From Coriaria nepalensis (Eukaryota > Streptophyta > Magnoliopsida > Cucurbitales > Coriariaceae), in contig CP114482.1 in assembly GCA_027186245.1 (NCBI GenBank), forward strand, positions 23,455,209-23,519,208: DNA of 64,000 nt, given 5' to 3'. Position 1 is the first letter of the stretch; every line of letters starts with the position of its first letter. Shown here one piece after another: positions 23,888 to 38,565 of the stretch. The translations under genes were made by a program, and so were the position numbers. Under the pieces are notes generated by a model, which worked only from the letters and a program-made list of their open reading frames with translations, made no database searches and was not told where the DNA came from.

Positions 23888-26800
23888 TGCTTTTTAACGC
23901 TAAAATAATGCATTGTTGTCTTCAATAGATTAATTACAAGTTATGTAAGAAAATAATGTTTGAAGGGCAAAAATAGAATTCGTTCGAATTAATTTAGAAT
24001 GATTTAATGACTAAAAGAGATTCAATGACATGACTTTAAGGCTAAACAAATGCAGTGTTGCTTTCAATAGATCAACTGCAAGTTATGCACGAAAGTCATG
24101 TTTAAAAACCGAATTTCGTTCGAAGTGATTTAGAATGATTTACTGACTAAAAAAGACGCAAAAATATGACTTTAAGGCTAAAAAAATGCATAGTTGCCAT
24201 CAATAGATCAATTGCAAATTATGCATGAAGATGGCGTTCTAAATGCAAAAAGAGAATTGGTTCGAAGTGCCTTCAAACAATTTAATGATTGAAAAGACTG
24301 AGTGATATGCTTTTTAATGCTAAAATAATGCATTGTTGTCTTCAATAGATTAATTACAAGTTATGTAAGAAAATAATGTTTGAAGGGCAAAAATAGAATT
24401 CGTTCGAATTAATTTAGAATGATTTAATGACTAAAAGAGATTCAATGACATGACTTTAAGGCTAAACAAATGCATTGTTGCCTTCAATAGATCAACTGCA
24501 AGTTACGTACGAAAGTCATGTTTAAAGGCCGAATTTCGTTCGAAATGATTTAGAATGATTTACTGACTAAAAGAGACGCAAAAATATGGCTTGAACGCTA
24601 AAAAAGGCAGAGTTGCCATCAATAGATCAATTGCAAGTTATGCACGAAAGTCGCGTTTTAAATGCAAAAAGGGAATTGGTTCGAAGTGCCTTCAAACAAT
24701 TTAATGATTGAAAAGACTGAGTGATATGCTTTTTAAGGCTAAAATAATGCATTGTTGTCTTTAATAGATTAATTACAAGTTATGTAAGAAAATATTGTTT
24801 GAAGGGCAAAAATAGAATTCGTTCGAATTAATTTAGAATGATTTAATGACTAAAAGAGATTCAATGACATGACTTTAAGGCTAAACAAATGCATTGTTGC
24901 CTTCAATAGATCAACTGCAAGTTACGTACGAAAGTCATGTTTAAAGGCCGAATTTCGTTCGAAATGATTTAGAATGATTTACTGACTAAAAGAGACGCAA
25001 AAATATGGCTTGAACGCTAAAAAAGGCAGAGTTGCCATCAATAGATCAATTGCAAGTTATGCACGAAAGTCGCGTTTTAAATGGAAAAACAGAATTGGTT
25101 CGAAGTGCCTTCCAACAATTTAATGATTGAAAAGACTGAGTGGTATGCTTTTTAATGCTAAAATAATGCATTGTTGTCTTCAGTAGATTAATTACAGGTT
25201 ATGTAAGAAAATAATATTTGAAGGGCGAAAATGGAATTCGTTCGAACTAATTTAGAATGATTTAATGACTAGAAGAGACTCAGTGACATGACTTTAAGGC
25301 TAAACAAATGCATTGTTGCCTATAATAGATCAACTGCAAGTTATGCACGAAAGTCATGTTTAAATGCCGAATTTCATACGAAGTGATTTAGAATGATTTA
25401 CTGACTAAAAAAGACGCAAAAATATGACTTTAAGGCTAAAAAAATGCATAGTTGCCATCAATAGATCAATTGCAAATTATGCATGAAGATGGCGTTCTAA
25501 ATGCAAAAAGAGAATTGGTTCGAAGTGCCTTCAAACAATTTAATGATTGAAAAGACTGAGTGATATGCTTTTTAATGCTAAAATAATGCATTGTTGTCTT
25601 CAATAGATTAATTACAAGTTATGTAAGAAAATAATGTTTGAAGGGCAAAAATAGAATTCGTTCGAATTAATTTAGAATGATTTAATGACTAAAAGAGATT
25701 CAATGACATGACTTTAAGGCTAAACAAATGCATTGTTGCCTTTAATGGATCAACTGCAAGTTACGTACGAAAGTCATGTTTAAAGGCCGAATTTCGTTCG
25801 AAATGATTTAGAATGATTTACTGACTAAAAGAGACGCAAAAATATGGCTTGAACGCTAAAAAAGGCAGAGTTGCCATCAATAGATCAATTGCAAGTTATG
25901 CACGAAAGTCGCGTTTTAAATGCAAAAAGGGAATTGGTTCGAAGTGCCTTCAAACAATTTAATGATTGAAAAGACTGAGTGATATGCTTTTTAAGGCTAA
26001 AATAATGCATTGTTGTCTTTAATAGATTAATTACAAGTTATGTAAGAAAATAATGTTTGAAGGGCGAAAATAGAATTCGGTCGAATTAATTTAGAATGAT
26101 TTAATGACTAAAAGGGATTCAATGACATGACTTTAAGGCTAAACAAATGCATTGTTGCCTTCAATAGATCAACTGCAAGTTATGTATGAAAGTCATGTTT
26201 AAAGGCCGAATTTCGTTCGAAATGATTTAGAATGATTTACTGACTAAAAAAGACGCAAAAATATGGCTTGAACGCTAAAAAAGGCAGAGTTGCCATCAAT
26301 AGATCAATTGCAAGTTATGCACGAAAGTCGCGTTTTAAATGCAAAAAGGCAATTGGTTCGAAGTGCCTTCCAACAATTTAATGATTGAAAAGACTGAGTG
26401 ATATGCTTTTTAATGCTAAAATAATGCATTGTTGTCTTCAATAGATTAATTACAGGTTATGTAAGAAAATAATATTTGAAGGGCGAAAATAGAATTCGTT
26501 CGAACTAATTTAGAATGATTTAATGACTAGAAGAGACTCAGTGACATGACTTTAAGGCTAAACAAATGCATTGTTGCCTATAATAGATCAACTGCAAGTT
26601 ATGCACGAAAGTCATGTTTAAATGCCGAATTTCATACGAAGTGATTTAGAATGATTTACTGACTAAAAAAGACGCAAAAATATGACTTTAAGGCTAAAAA
26701 AATGCATAGTTGCCATCAATAGATCAATTGCAAATTATGCATGAAGATGGCGTTCTAAATGCAAAAAGAGAATTGGTTCGAAGTGCCTTCAAACAATTTA

Positions 26801-29800
26801 ATGATTGAAAAGACTGAGTGATATGCTTTTTAATGCTAAAATAATGCATTGTTGTCTTCAATAGATTAATTACAAGTTATGTAAGAAAATAATGTTTGAA
26901 GGGCAAAAATAGAATTCGTTCGAATTAATTTAGAATGATTTAATGACTAAAAGAGATTCAATGACATGACTTTAAGGCTAAACAAATGCATTGTTGCCTT
27001 TAATGGATCAACTGCAAGTTACGTACGAAAGTCCTGTTTAAAGGCCGAATTTCGTTCGAAATGATTTAGAATGATTTACTGACTAAAAGAGACGCAAAAA
27101 TATGGCTTGAACGCTAAAAAATGTAGAATTGCCATCAATAGATCAATTGCAAGTTATGCACGAAAGTCGCGTTTTAAATGCAAAAAGAGAATTGGTTCGA
27201 AGTGCCTTCAAACAATTTAATGATTGAAAAGACTGAGTGATATGCTTTTTAAGGCTAAAATAATGCATTGTTGTCTTTAATAGATTAATTACAAGTTATG
27301 TAAGAAAATATTGTTTGAAGGGCAAAAATAGAATTCGTTCGAATTAATTTAGAATGATTTAATGACTAAAAGAGATTCAATGACATGACTTTAAGGCTAA
27401 ACAAATGCATTGTTGCCTTCAATAGATCAACTGCAAGTTACGTACGAAAGTCATGTTTAAAGGCCGAATTTCGTTCGAAATGATTTAGAATGATTTACTG
27501 ACTAAAAGAGACGCAAAAATATGGCTTGAACGCTAAAAAAGGCAGAGTTGCCATCAATAGATCAATTGCAAGTTATGCACGAAAGTCGCGTTTTAAATGG
27601 AAAAAGAGAATTGGTTCGAAGTGCCTTCCAACAATTTAATGATTGAAAAGACTGAGTGGTATGCTTTTTAATGCTAAAATAATGCATTGTTGTCTTCAGT
27701 AGATTAATTACAGGTTATGTAAGAAAATAATATTTGAAGGGCGAAAATAGAATTCGTTCGAACTAATTTAGAATGATTTAATGACTAGAAGAGACTCAGT
27801 GACATGACTTTAAGGCTAAACAAATGCATTGTTGCCTATAATAGATCAACTGCAAGTTATGCACGAAAGTCATGTTTAAATGCCGAATTTCATACGAAGT
27901 GATTTAGAATGATTTACTGACTAAAAAAGACGCAAAAATATGACTTTAAGGCTAAAAAAATGCATAGTTGCCATCAATAGATCAATTGCAAATTATGCAT
28001 GAAGATGGCGTTCTAAATGCAAAAAGAGAATTGGTTCGAAGTGCCTTCAAACAATTTAATGATTGAAAAGACTGAGTGATATGCTTTTTAATGCTAAAAT
28101 AATGCATTGTTGTCTTCAATAGATTAATTACAAGTTATGTAAGAAAATAATGTTTGAAGGGCAAAAATAGAATTCGTTCGAATTAATTTAGAATGATTTA
28201 ATGACTAAAAGAGATTCAATGACATGACTTTAAGGCTAAACAAATGCATCGTTGCCTTCAATAGATCAACTGCAAGTTACGTACGAAAGTCATGTTTAAA
28301 GGCCGAATTTCGTTCGAAATGATTTAGAATGATTTACTGACTAAAAGAGATGCCAAAATATGGCTTGAACGCGAAAAAAGGCAGAGTTCCCATCAATAGA
28401 TGAATTGCAAGTTATGCACGAAAGTCGCGTTTTAAATGCAAAAAGAGAATTGGTTCGAAGTGCCTTCAAACAATTTAATGATTGAAAAGACTGAGTGATA
28501 TGCTTTTTAATGCTAAAATAATGCATTGTTGTCTTCAATAGATTAATTACAAGTGTTGTAAGAAAATAATATTTGAATGGCGAAAATAGAATTCGTTCGA
28601 ACTAATTTAGAATGATTTAATCACTACAAGAGACTCCGTGACATGAATTTAAGGCTAAAGAAATGCATTGTTCCCTATAATAGATCAACTGCAAGTTATG
28701 CACGAAAGTCATGTTTAAATGCCGAATTTCATACGAAGTGATTTAGAATGATTTACTGACTAAAAGAGACACAAAAATATGGCTTGAACGCTAAAAAAGG
28801 CAGAGTTGCCATCAATAGATCAATTGCAAGTTATGCACGAAACTCGCGTTTTAAATGCAAAAAGAGAATTGGTTCGAAGTGCCTTCAAACAATTTAATGA
28901 TTGAAAAGACTGAGTGATATGCTTTTTAATGCTAAAATAATGCATTGTTGTCTTCAATAGATTAATTACAAGTTATGTAAGAAAATAATGTTTGAAGGGC
29001 AAAAATAGAATTCGTTCGAATTAATTTAGAATGATTTATTGACTAAAAGAGATTCAATGACATGACTTTAAGGCTAAACAAATGCAGTGTTGCTTTCAAT
29101 AGATCAACTGCAAGTTATGCACGAAAGTCATGTTTAAAAACCGAATTTCGTTCGAAGTGATTTAGAATGATTTACTGACTAAAAAAGACGCAAAAATATG
29201 ACTTTAAGCCTAAAAAAATGCATACTTGCCATCAATAGATCAATTGCAAATTATGCATGAAGATGGCGTTCTAAATGCAAAAAGAGAATTGGTTCGAAGT
29301 GCCTTCAAACAATTTAATGATTGAAAAGACTGAGTGATATGCTTTTTAATGCTAAAATAATGCATTGTTGTCTTCAATAGATTAATTACAAGTTATGTAA
29401 GAAAATAATGTTTGAAGGGCAAAAATAGAATTCGTTCGAATTAATTTAGAATGATTTAATGACTAAAAGAGATTCAATGACATGACTTTAAGGCTAAACA
29501 AATGCATTGTTGCCTTCAATAGATCAACTGCAAGTTACGTACGAAAGTCATGTTTAAAGGCCGAATTTCGTTCGAAATGATTTAGAATGATTTACTGACT
29601 AAAGGAGACGCAAAAATATGGCTTGAACGCTAAAAAAGGCAGAGTTGCCATCAATAGATCAATTGCAAGTTATGCACGAAAGTCGCGTTTTAAATGCAAA
29701 AAGAGAATTGGTTCGAAGTGCCTTCAAACAATTTAATGATTGAAAAGACTAAGTGATATGCTTTTTAATGCTAAAATAATGCATTGTTGTCTTCAATAGA

Positions 29801-30177
29801 TTAATTACAAGTTTTGTAAGAAAATAATATTTGAATGGCGAAAATAGAATTCGTTCGAACTAATTTAGAATGATTTAATGACTACAAGAGACTCCGTGAC
29901 ATGAATTTAAGGCTAAAGAAATGCATTGTTCCCTATAATAGATCAACTGCAAGTTATGCACGAAAGTCATGTTTAAATGCCGAATTTCATACGAAGTGAT
30001 TTAGAATGATTTACTGACTAAAAGAGACACAAAAATATGGCTTGAACGCTAAAAAAGGCAGAGTTGCCATCAATAGATCAATTGCAAGTTATGCACGAAA
30101 CTCGTGTTTTAAATGCAAAAAGAGAATTGGTTCGAAGTGCCTTCAAACAATTTAATGATTGAAAAGACTAAGTGATA
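23888..30177 (+). repeat. 15-unit HOR (6290 bp), copy 1
   Basis: Fifteen units start with one carrying tttttaacgc and atgcagtgttgctttc (near 24051). Markers then follow in order: aaaagggaattgg, tttttaaggct, ttcagtag with attacagg, tttaatggatc, a second attacagg unit, atgtagaattgcc, gatgccaaaatatgg, acaagtgttgtaag with gacacaaaaata, and a second atgcagtgttgc unit near 29084. The same series restarts at 30178, 6290 bp later, in 12 consecutive units. Within it a three-unit stretch (25146-26403) is echoed at 26404-27661. A minus-strand open frame of 65 codons at 28341-28538 is only repeat sequence. Confidence 0.88.
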
Positions 30178-33100
30178 TGCTTTTTAACGCTAAAATAATG
30201 CATTGTTGTCTTCAATAGATTAATTACAAGTTATGTAAGAAAATAATGTTTGAAGGCCAAAAATAGAATTCGTTCGAATTAATTTAGAATGATTTAATGA
30301 CTAAAAGAGATTCAATGACATGACTTTAAGGCTAAACAAATGCAGTGTTGCTTTCAATAGATCAACTGCAAGTTATGCACGAAAGTCATGTTTAAAAACC
30401 GAATTTCGTTCGAAGTGATTTAGAATGATTTACTGACTAAAAAAGACGCAAAAATATGACTTTAAGGCTAAAAAAATGCATAGTTGCCATCAATAGATCA
30501 ATTGCAAATTATGCATGAAGATGGCGTTCTAAATGCAAAAAGAGAATTGGTTCGAAGTGCCTTCAAACAATTTAATGATTGAAAAGACTGAGTGATATGC
30601 TTTTTAATGCTAAAATAATGCATTGTTGTCTTCAATAGATTAATTACAAGTTATGTAAGAAAATAATGTTTGAAGGGCAAAAATAGAATTCGTTCGAATT
30701 AATTTAGAATGATTTAATGACTAAAAGAGATTCAATGACATGACTTTAAGGCTAAACAAATGCATTGTTGCCTTCAATAGATCAACTGCAAGTTACGTAC
30801 GAAAGTCATGTTTAAAGGCCGAATTTCGTTCGAAATGATTTAGAATGATTTACTGACTAAAAGAGACGCAAAAATATGGCTTGAACGCTAAAAAAGGCAG
30901 AGTTGCCATCAATAGATCAATTGCAAGTTATGCACGAAAGTCGCGTTTTAAATGCAAAAAGGGAATTGGTTCGAAGTGCCTTCAAACAATTTAATGATTG
31001 AAAAGACTGAGTGATATGCTTTTTAAGGCTAAAATAATGCATTGTTGTCTTTAATAGATTAATTACAAGTTATGTAAGAAAATATTGTTTGAAGGGCAAA
31101 AATAGAATTCGTTCGAATTAATTTAGAATGATTTAATGACTAAAAGAGATTCAATGACATGACTTTAAGGCTAAACAAATGCATTGTTGCCTTCAATAGA
31201 TCAACTGCAAGTTACGTACGAAAGTCATGTTTAAAGGCCGAATTTCGTTCGAAATGATTTAGAATGATTTACTGACTAAAAGAGACGCAAAAATATGGCT
31301 TGAACGCTAAAAAAGGCAGAGTTGCCATCAATAGATCAATTGCAAGTTATGCACGAAAGTCGCGTTTTAAATGGAAAAAGAGAATTGGTTCGAAGTGCCT
31401 TCCAACAATTTAATGATTGAAAAGACTGAGTGGTATGCTTTTTAATGCTAAAATAATGCATTGTTGTCTTCAGTAGATTAATTACAGGTTATGTAAGAAA
31501 ATAATATTTGAAGGGCGAAAATAGAATTCGTTCGAACTAATTTAGAATGATTTAATGACTAGAAGAGACTCAGTGACATGACTTTAAGGCTAAACAAATG
31601 CATTGTTGCCTATAATAGATCAACTGCAAGTTATGCACGAAAGTCATGTTTAAATGCCGAATTTCATACGAAGTGATTTAGAATGATTTACTGACTAAAA
31701 AAGACGCAAAAATATGACTTTAAGGCTAAAAAAATGCATAGTTGCCATCAATAGATCAATTGCAAATTATGCATGAAGATGGCGTTCTAAATGCAAAAAG
31801 AGAATTGGTTCGAAGTGCCTTCAAACAATTTAATGATTGAAAAGACTGAGTGATATGCTTTTTAATGCTAAAATAATGCATTGTTGTCTTCAATAGATTA
31901 ATTACAAGTTATGTAAGAAAATAATGTTTGAAGGGCAAAAATAGAATTCGTTCGAATTAATTTAGAATGATTTAATGACTAAAAGAGATTCAATGACATG
32001 ACTTTAAGGCTAAACAAATGCATTGTTGCCTTTAATGGATCAACTGCAAGTTACGTACGAAAGTCATGTTTAAAGGCCGAATTTCGTTCGAAATGATTTA
32101 GAATGATTTACTGACTAAAAGAGACGCAAAAATATGGCTTGAACGCTAAAAAAGGCAGAGTTGCCATCAATAGATCAATTGCAAGTTATGCACGAAAGTC
32201 GCGTTTTAAATGCAAAAAGGGAATTGGTTCGAAGTGCCTTCAAACAATTTAATGATTGAAAAGACTGAGTGATATGCTTTTTAAGGCTAAAATAATGCAT
32301 TGTTGTCTTTAATAGATTAATTACAAGTTATGTAAGAAAATAATGTTTGAAGGGCGAAAATAGAATTCGGTCGAATTAATTTAGAATGATTTAATGACTA
32401 AAAGAGATTCAATGACATGACTTTAAGGCTAAACAAATGCATTGTTGCCTTCAATAGATCAACTGCAAGTTATGTATGAAAGTCATGTTTAAAGGCCGAA
32501 TTTCGTTCGAAATGATTTAGAATGATTTACTGACTAAAAAAGACGCAAAAATATGGCTTGAACGCTAAAAAAGGCAGAGTTGCCATCAATAGATCAATTG
32601 CAAGTTATGCACGAAAGTCGCGTTTTAAATGGAAAAACAGAATTGGTTCGAAGTGCCTTCCAACAATTTAATGATTGAAAAGACTGAGTGATATGCTTTT
32701 TAATGCTAAAATAATGCATTGTTGTCTTCAATAGATTAATTACAGGTTATGTAAGAAAATAATATTTGAAGGGCGAAAATAGAATTCGTTCGAACTAATT
32801 TAGAATGATTTAATGACTAGAAGAGACTCAGTGACATGACTTTAAGGCTAAACAAATGCATTGTTGCCTATAATAGATCAACTGCAAGTTATGCACGAAA
32901 GTCATGTTTAAATGCCGAATTTCATACGAAGTGATTTAGAATGATTTACTGACTAAAAAAGACGCAAAAATATGACTTTAAGGCTAAAAAAATGCATAGT
33001 TGCCATCAATAGATCAATTGCAAATTATGCATGAAGATGGCGTTCTAAATGCAAAAAGAGAATTGGTTCGAAGTGCCTTCAAACAATTTAATGATTGAAA

Positions 33101-36100
33101 AGACTGAGTGATATGCTTTTTAATGCTAAAATAATGCATTGTTGTCTTCAATAGATTAATTACAAGTTATGTAAGAAAATAATGTTTGAAGGGCAAAAAT
33201 AGAATTCGTTCGAATTAATTTAGAATGATTTAATGACTAAAAGAGATTCAATGACATGACTTTAAGGCTAAACAAATGCATTGTTGCCTTTAATGGATCA
33301 ACTGCAAGTTACGTACGAAAGTCATGTTTAAAGGCCGAATTTCGTTCGAAATGATTTAGAATGATTTACTGACTATAAAAGAGACGCAAAAATATGGCTT
33401 GAACGCTAAAAAATGTAGAATTGCCATCAATAGATCAATTGCAAGTTATGCACGAAAGTCGCGTTTTAAATGCAAAAAGAGAATTGGTTCGAAGTGCCTT
33501 CAAACAATTTAATGATTGAAAAGACTGAGTGATATGTTTTTTAAGGCTAAAATAATGCATTGTTGTCTTTAATAGATTAATTACAAGTTATGTAAGAAAA
33601 TAATGTTTGAAGGGCAAAAATAGAATTCGTTCGAATTAATTTAGAATGATTTAATGACTAAAAGAGATTCAATGACATGACTTTAAGGCTAAACAAATGC
33701 ATTGTTGCCTTCAATAGATCAACTGCAAGTTACGTACGAAAGTCATGTTTAAAGGCCGAATTTCATTCGAAATGATTTAGAATGATTTACTGACTAAAAG
33801 AGACGCAAAAATATGGCTTGAACGCTAAAAAAGGCAGAGTTGCCATCAATAGATCAATTGCAAGTTATGCACGAAAGTCGCGTTTTAAATGGAAAAAGAG
33901 AATTGGTTCGAAGTGCCTTCCAACAATTTAATGATTGAAAAGACTGAGTGGTATGCTTTTTAATGCTAAAATAATGCATTGTTGTCTTCAGTAGATTAAT
34001 TACAGGTTATGTAAGAAAATAATATTTGAAGGGCGAAAATAGAATTCGTTCGAACTAATTTAGAATGATTTAATGACTAGAAGAGACTCAGTGACATGAC
34101 TTTAAGGCTAAACAAATGCATTGTTGCCTATAATAGATCAACTGCAAGTTATGCACGAAAGTCATGTTTAAATGCCGAATTTCATACGAAGTGATTTAGA
34201 ATGATTTACTGACTAAAAAAGACGCAAAAATATGACTTTAAGCCTAAAAAAATGCATAGTTGCCATCAATAGATCAATTGCAAATTATGCATGAAGATGG
34301 CGTTCTAAATGCAAAAAGAGAATTGGTTCGAAGTGCCTTCAAACAATTTAATGATTGAAAAGACTGAGTGATATGCTTTTTAATGCTAAAATAATGCATT
34401 GTTGTCTTCAATAGATTAATTACAAGTTATGTAAGAAAATAATGTTTGAAGGGCAAAAATAGAATTCGTTCGAATTAATTTAGAATGATTTAATGACTAA
34501 AAGAGATTCAATGACATGACTTTAAGGCTAAACAAATGCATTGTTGCCTTCAATAGATCAACTGCAAGTTACGTACGAAAGTCATGTTTAAAGGCCGAAT
34601 TTCGTTCGAAATGATTTAGAATGATTTACTGACTAAAGGAGACGCAAAAATATGGCTTCAACGCGAAAAAAGGCAGAGTTGCCATCAATAGATCAATTGC
34701 AAGTTATGCACGAAAGTCGCGTTTTAAATGCAAAAAGAGAATTGGTTCGAAGTGCCTTCAAACAATTTAATGATTGAAAAGACTGAGTGATATGCTTTTT
34801 AAGGCTAAAATAATGCATTGTTGTCTTCAATAGATTAATTACAAGTTTTGTAAGAAAATAATATTTGAATGGCGAAAATAGAATTCGTTCGAACTAATTT
34901 AGAATGATTTAATGACTAGAAGAGACTCCGTGACATGAATTTAAGGCTAAAGAAATGCATTGTTCCCTATAATAGATCAACTGCAAGTTATGCACGAAAG
35001 TCATGTTTAAATGCCGAATTTCATACGAAGTGATTTAGAATGATTTACTGACTAAAAGAGACACAAAAATATGGCTTGAACGCTAAAAAAGGCAGAGTTG
35101 CCATCAATAGATCAATTGCAAGTTATGCACGAAACTCGCGTTTTAAATGCAAAAAGAGAATTGGTTCGAAGTGCCTTCAAACAATTTAATGATTGAAAAG
35201 ACTGAGTGATATGCTTTTTAAGGCTAAAATAATGCATTGTTGTCTTCAATAGATTAATTACAAGTTTTGTAAGAAAATAATATTTGAATGGCGAAAATAG
35301 AATTCGTTCGAACTAATTTAGAATGATTTAATGACTAGAAGAGACTCCGTGACATGAATTTAAGGCTAAAGAAATGCATTGTTCCCTATAATAGATCAAC
35401 TGCAAGTTATGCACGAAAGTCATGTTTAAATGCCGAATTTCATACGAAGTGATTTAGAATGATTTACTGACTAAAAGAGACACAAAAATATGGCTTGAAC
35501 GCTAAAAAAGGCAGAGTTGCCATCAATAGATCAATTGCAAGTTATGCACGAAACTCGCGTTTTAAATGCAAAAAGAGAATTGGTTCGAAGTGCCTTCAAA
35601 CAATTTAATGATTGAAAAGACTGAGTGATATGCTTTTTAATGCTAAAATAATGCATTGTTGTCTTCAATAGATTAATTACAAGTTATGTAAGAAAATAAT
35701 GTTTGAAGGGCAAAAATAGAATTCGTTCGAATTAATTTAGAATGATTTAATGACTAAAAGAGATTCAATGACATGACTTTAAGGCTAAACAAATGCAGTG
35801 TTGCTTTCAATAGATCAACTGCAAGTTATGCACGAAAGTCATGTTTAAAAACCGAATTTCGTTCGAAGTGATTTAGAATGATTTACTGACTAAAAAAGAC
35901 GCAAAAATATGACTTTAGGGCTAAAAATATGCATAGTTGCCATCAATAGATCAATTGCAAATTATGCATGAAGATGGCGTTCTAAATGCAAAAAGAGAAT
36001 TGGTTCGAAGTGCCTTCAAACAATTTAATGATTGAAAAGACTGAGTGATATGCTTTTTAATGCTAAAATAATGCATTGTTGTCTTCAATAGATTAATTAC

Positions 36101-36888
36101 AAGTTATGTAAGAAAATAATGTTTGAAGGGCAAAAATAGAATTCGTTCGAATTAATTTAGAATGATTTAATGACTAAAAGAGATTCAATGACATGACTTT
36201 AAGGCTAAACAAATGCATTGTTGCCTTCAATAGATCAACTGCAAGTTACGTACGAAAGTCATGTTTAAAGGCCGAATTTCGTTCGAAATGATTTAGAATG
36301 ATTTACTGACTAAAAGAGACGCAAAAATATGGCTTGAACGCTAAAAAAGGCAGAGTTGCCATCAATAGATCAATTGCAAGTTATGCACGAAAGTCGCGTT
36401 TTAAATGCAAAAAGGGAATTGGTTCGAAGTGCCTTCAAACAATTTAATGATTGAAAAGACTGAGTGATATGCTTTTTAATGCTAAAATAATGCATTGTTG
36501 TCTTCACTAGATTAATTACAAGTTTTGTAAGAAAATAATATTTGAATGGCGAAAATAGAATTCGTTCGAACTAATTTAGAATGATTTAATGACTAGAAGA
36601 GACTCCGTGACATGAATTTAAGGCTAAAGAAATGCATTGTTCCCTATAATAGATCAACTGCAAGTTATGCACGAAAGTCATGTTTAAATGCCGAATTTCA
36701 TACGAAGTGATTTAGAATGATTTACTGACTAAAAGAGACACAAAAATATGGCTTGAACGCTAAAAAAGGCAGAGTTGCCATCAATAGATCAATTGCAAGT
36801 TATGCACGAAACTCGCGTTTTAAATGCAAAAAGAGAATTGGTTCGAAGTGCCTTCAAACAATTTAATGATTGAAAAGACTGAGTGATA
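30178..36888 (+). repeat. 15-unit HOR, copy 2 with one extra unit
   Basis: This has sixteen units. The first twelve (to 35211) match 23888-28919 at an offset of 6290 bp, with scattered differences: aaaaagagaattgg against aaaaacagaattgg near 31375, aaagagattc against aaagggattc near 32401, a 2-bp insertion (ctataaaagag) near 33374, and tatgttttttaagg near 33535. The unit at 35212 is an additional copy of the one at 34793. The units at 35631, 36051 and 36470 match 28920, 29340 and 29759. Confidence 0.87.
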
Positions 36889-38565
36889 TGCTTTTTAAGG
36901 CTAAAATAATGCATTGTTGTCTTCAATAGATTAATTACAAGTTTTGTAAGAAAATAATATTTGAATGGCGAAAATAGAATTCGTTCGAACTAATTTAGAA
37001 TGATTTAATGACTAGAAGAGACTCCGTGACATGAATTTAAGGCTAAAGAAATGCATTGTTCCCTATAATAGATCAACTGCAAGTTATGCACGAAAGTCAT
37101 GTTTAAATGCCGAATTTCATACGAAGTGATTTAGAATGATTTACTGACTAAAAGAGACACAAAAATATGGCTTGAACGCTAAAAAAGGCAGAGTTGCCAT
37201 CAATAGATCAATTGCAAGTTATGCACGAAACTCGCGTTTTAAATGCAAAAAGAGAATTGGTTCGAAGTGCCTTCAAACAATTTAATGATTGAAAAGACTG
37301 AGTGATATGCTTTTTAATGCTAAAATAATGCATTGTTGTCTTCAATAGATTAATTACAAGTTATGTAAGAAAATAATGTTTGAAGGGCAAAAATAGAATT
37401 CGTTCGAATTAATTTAGAATGATTTAATGACTAAAAGAGATTCAATGACATGACTTTAAGGCTAAACAAATGCAGTGTTGCTTTCAATAGATCAACTGCA
37501 AGTTATGCACGAAAGTCATGTTTAAAAACCGAATTTCGTTCGAAGTGATTTAGAATGATTTACTGACTAAAAAAGACGCAAAAATATGACTTTAGGGCTA
37601 AAAATATGCATAGTTGCCATCAATAGATCAATTGCAAATTATGCATGAAGATGGCGTTCTAAATGCAAAAAGAGAATTGGTTCGAAGTGCCTTCAAACAA
37701 TTTAATGATTGAAAAGACTGAGTGATATGCTTTTTAATGCTAAAATAATGCATTGTTGTCTTCAATAGATTAATTACAAGTTATGTAAGAAAATAATGTT
37801 TGAAGGGCAAAAATAGAATTCGTTCGAATTAATTTAGAATGATTTAATGACTAAAAGAGATTCAATGACATGACTTTAAGGCTAAACAAATGCATTGTTG
37901 CCTTCAATAGATCAACTGCAAGTTACGTACGAAAGTCATGTTTAAAGGCCGAATTTCGTTCGAAATGATTTAGAATGATTTACTGACTAAAAGAGACGCA
38001 AAAATATGGCTTGAACGCTAAAAAAGGCAGAGTTGCCATCAATAGATCAATTGCAAGTTATGCACGAAAGTCGCGTTTTAAATGCAAAAAGGGAATTGGT
38101 TCGAAGTGCCTTCAAACAATTTAATGATTGAAAAGACTGAGTGATATGCTTTTTAATGCTAAAATAATGCATTGTTGTCTTCACTAGATTAATTACAAGT
38201 TTTGTAAGAAAATAATATTTGAATGGCGAAAATAGAATTCGTTCGAACTAATTTAGAATGATTTAATGACTAGAAGAGACTCCGTGACATGAATTTAAGG
38301 CTAAAGAAATGCATTGTTCCCTATAATAGATCAACTGCAAGTTATGCACGAAAGTCATGTTTAAATGCCGAATTTCATACGAAGTGATTTAGAATGATTT
38401 ACTGACTAAAAGAGACACAAAAATATGGCTTGAACGCTAAAAAAGGCAGAGTTGCCATCAATAGATCAATTGCAAGTTATGCACGAAAGTCGCGTTTTAA
38501 ATGCAAAAACAGAATTGGTTCGAAGTGCCTTCAAACAATTTAATGATTGAAAAGACTGAGTGATA
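36889..38565 (+). repeat. Four-unit tandem duplicate of 35212-36888
   Basis: Units at 36889, 37308, 37728 and 38147 match 35212, 35631, 36051 and 36470 at an offset of 1677 bp. Two private marks prove the pairing: actttagggctaaaaatatg at about 35911 and 37588, and tgtcttcactagatt at about 36500 and 38177. I saw almost no differences apart from aaagtcgcg against aaactcgcg and aaaaacag against aaaaagag near 38490-38510. This is one of the most recent events in the window. Confidence 0.9.

Noticed and set aside
28341..28538. Minus-strand open frame of 65 codons
   Set aside because: It opens only because of local base changes (gatgcc, ttcccatc, gatgaattg) in one unit. The same stretch in neighbouring units is closed.
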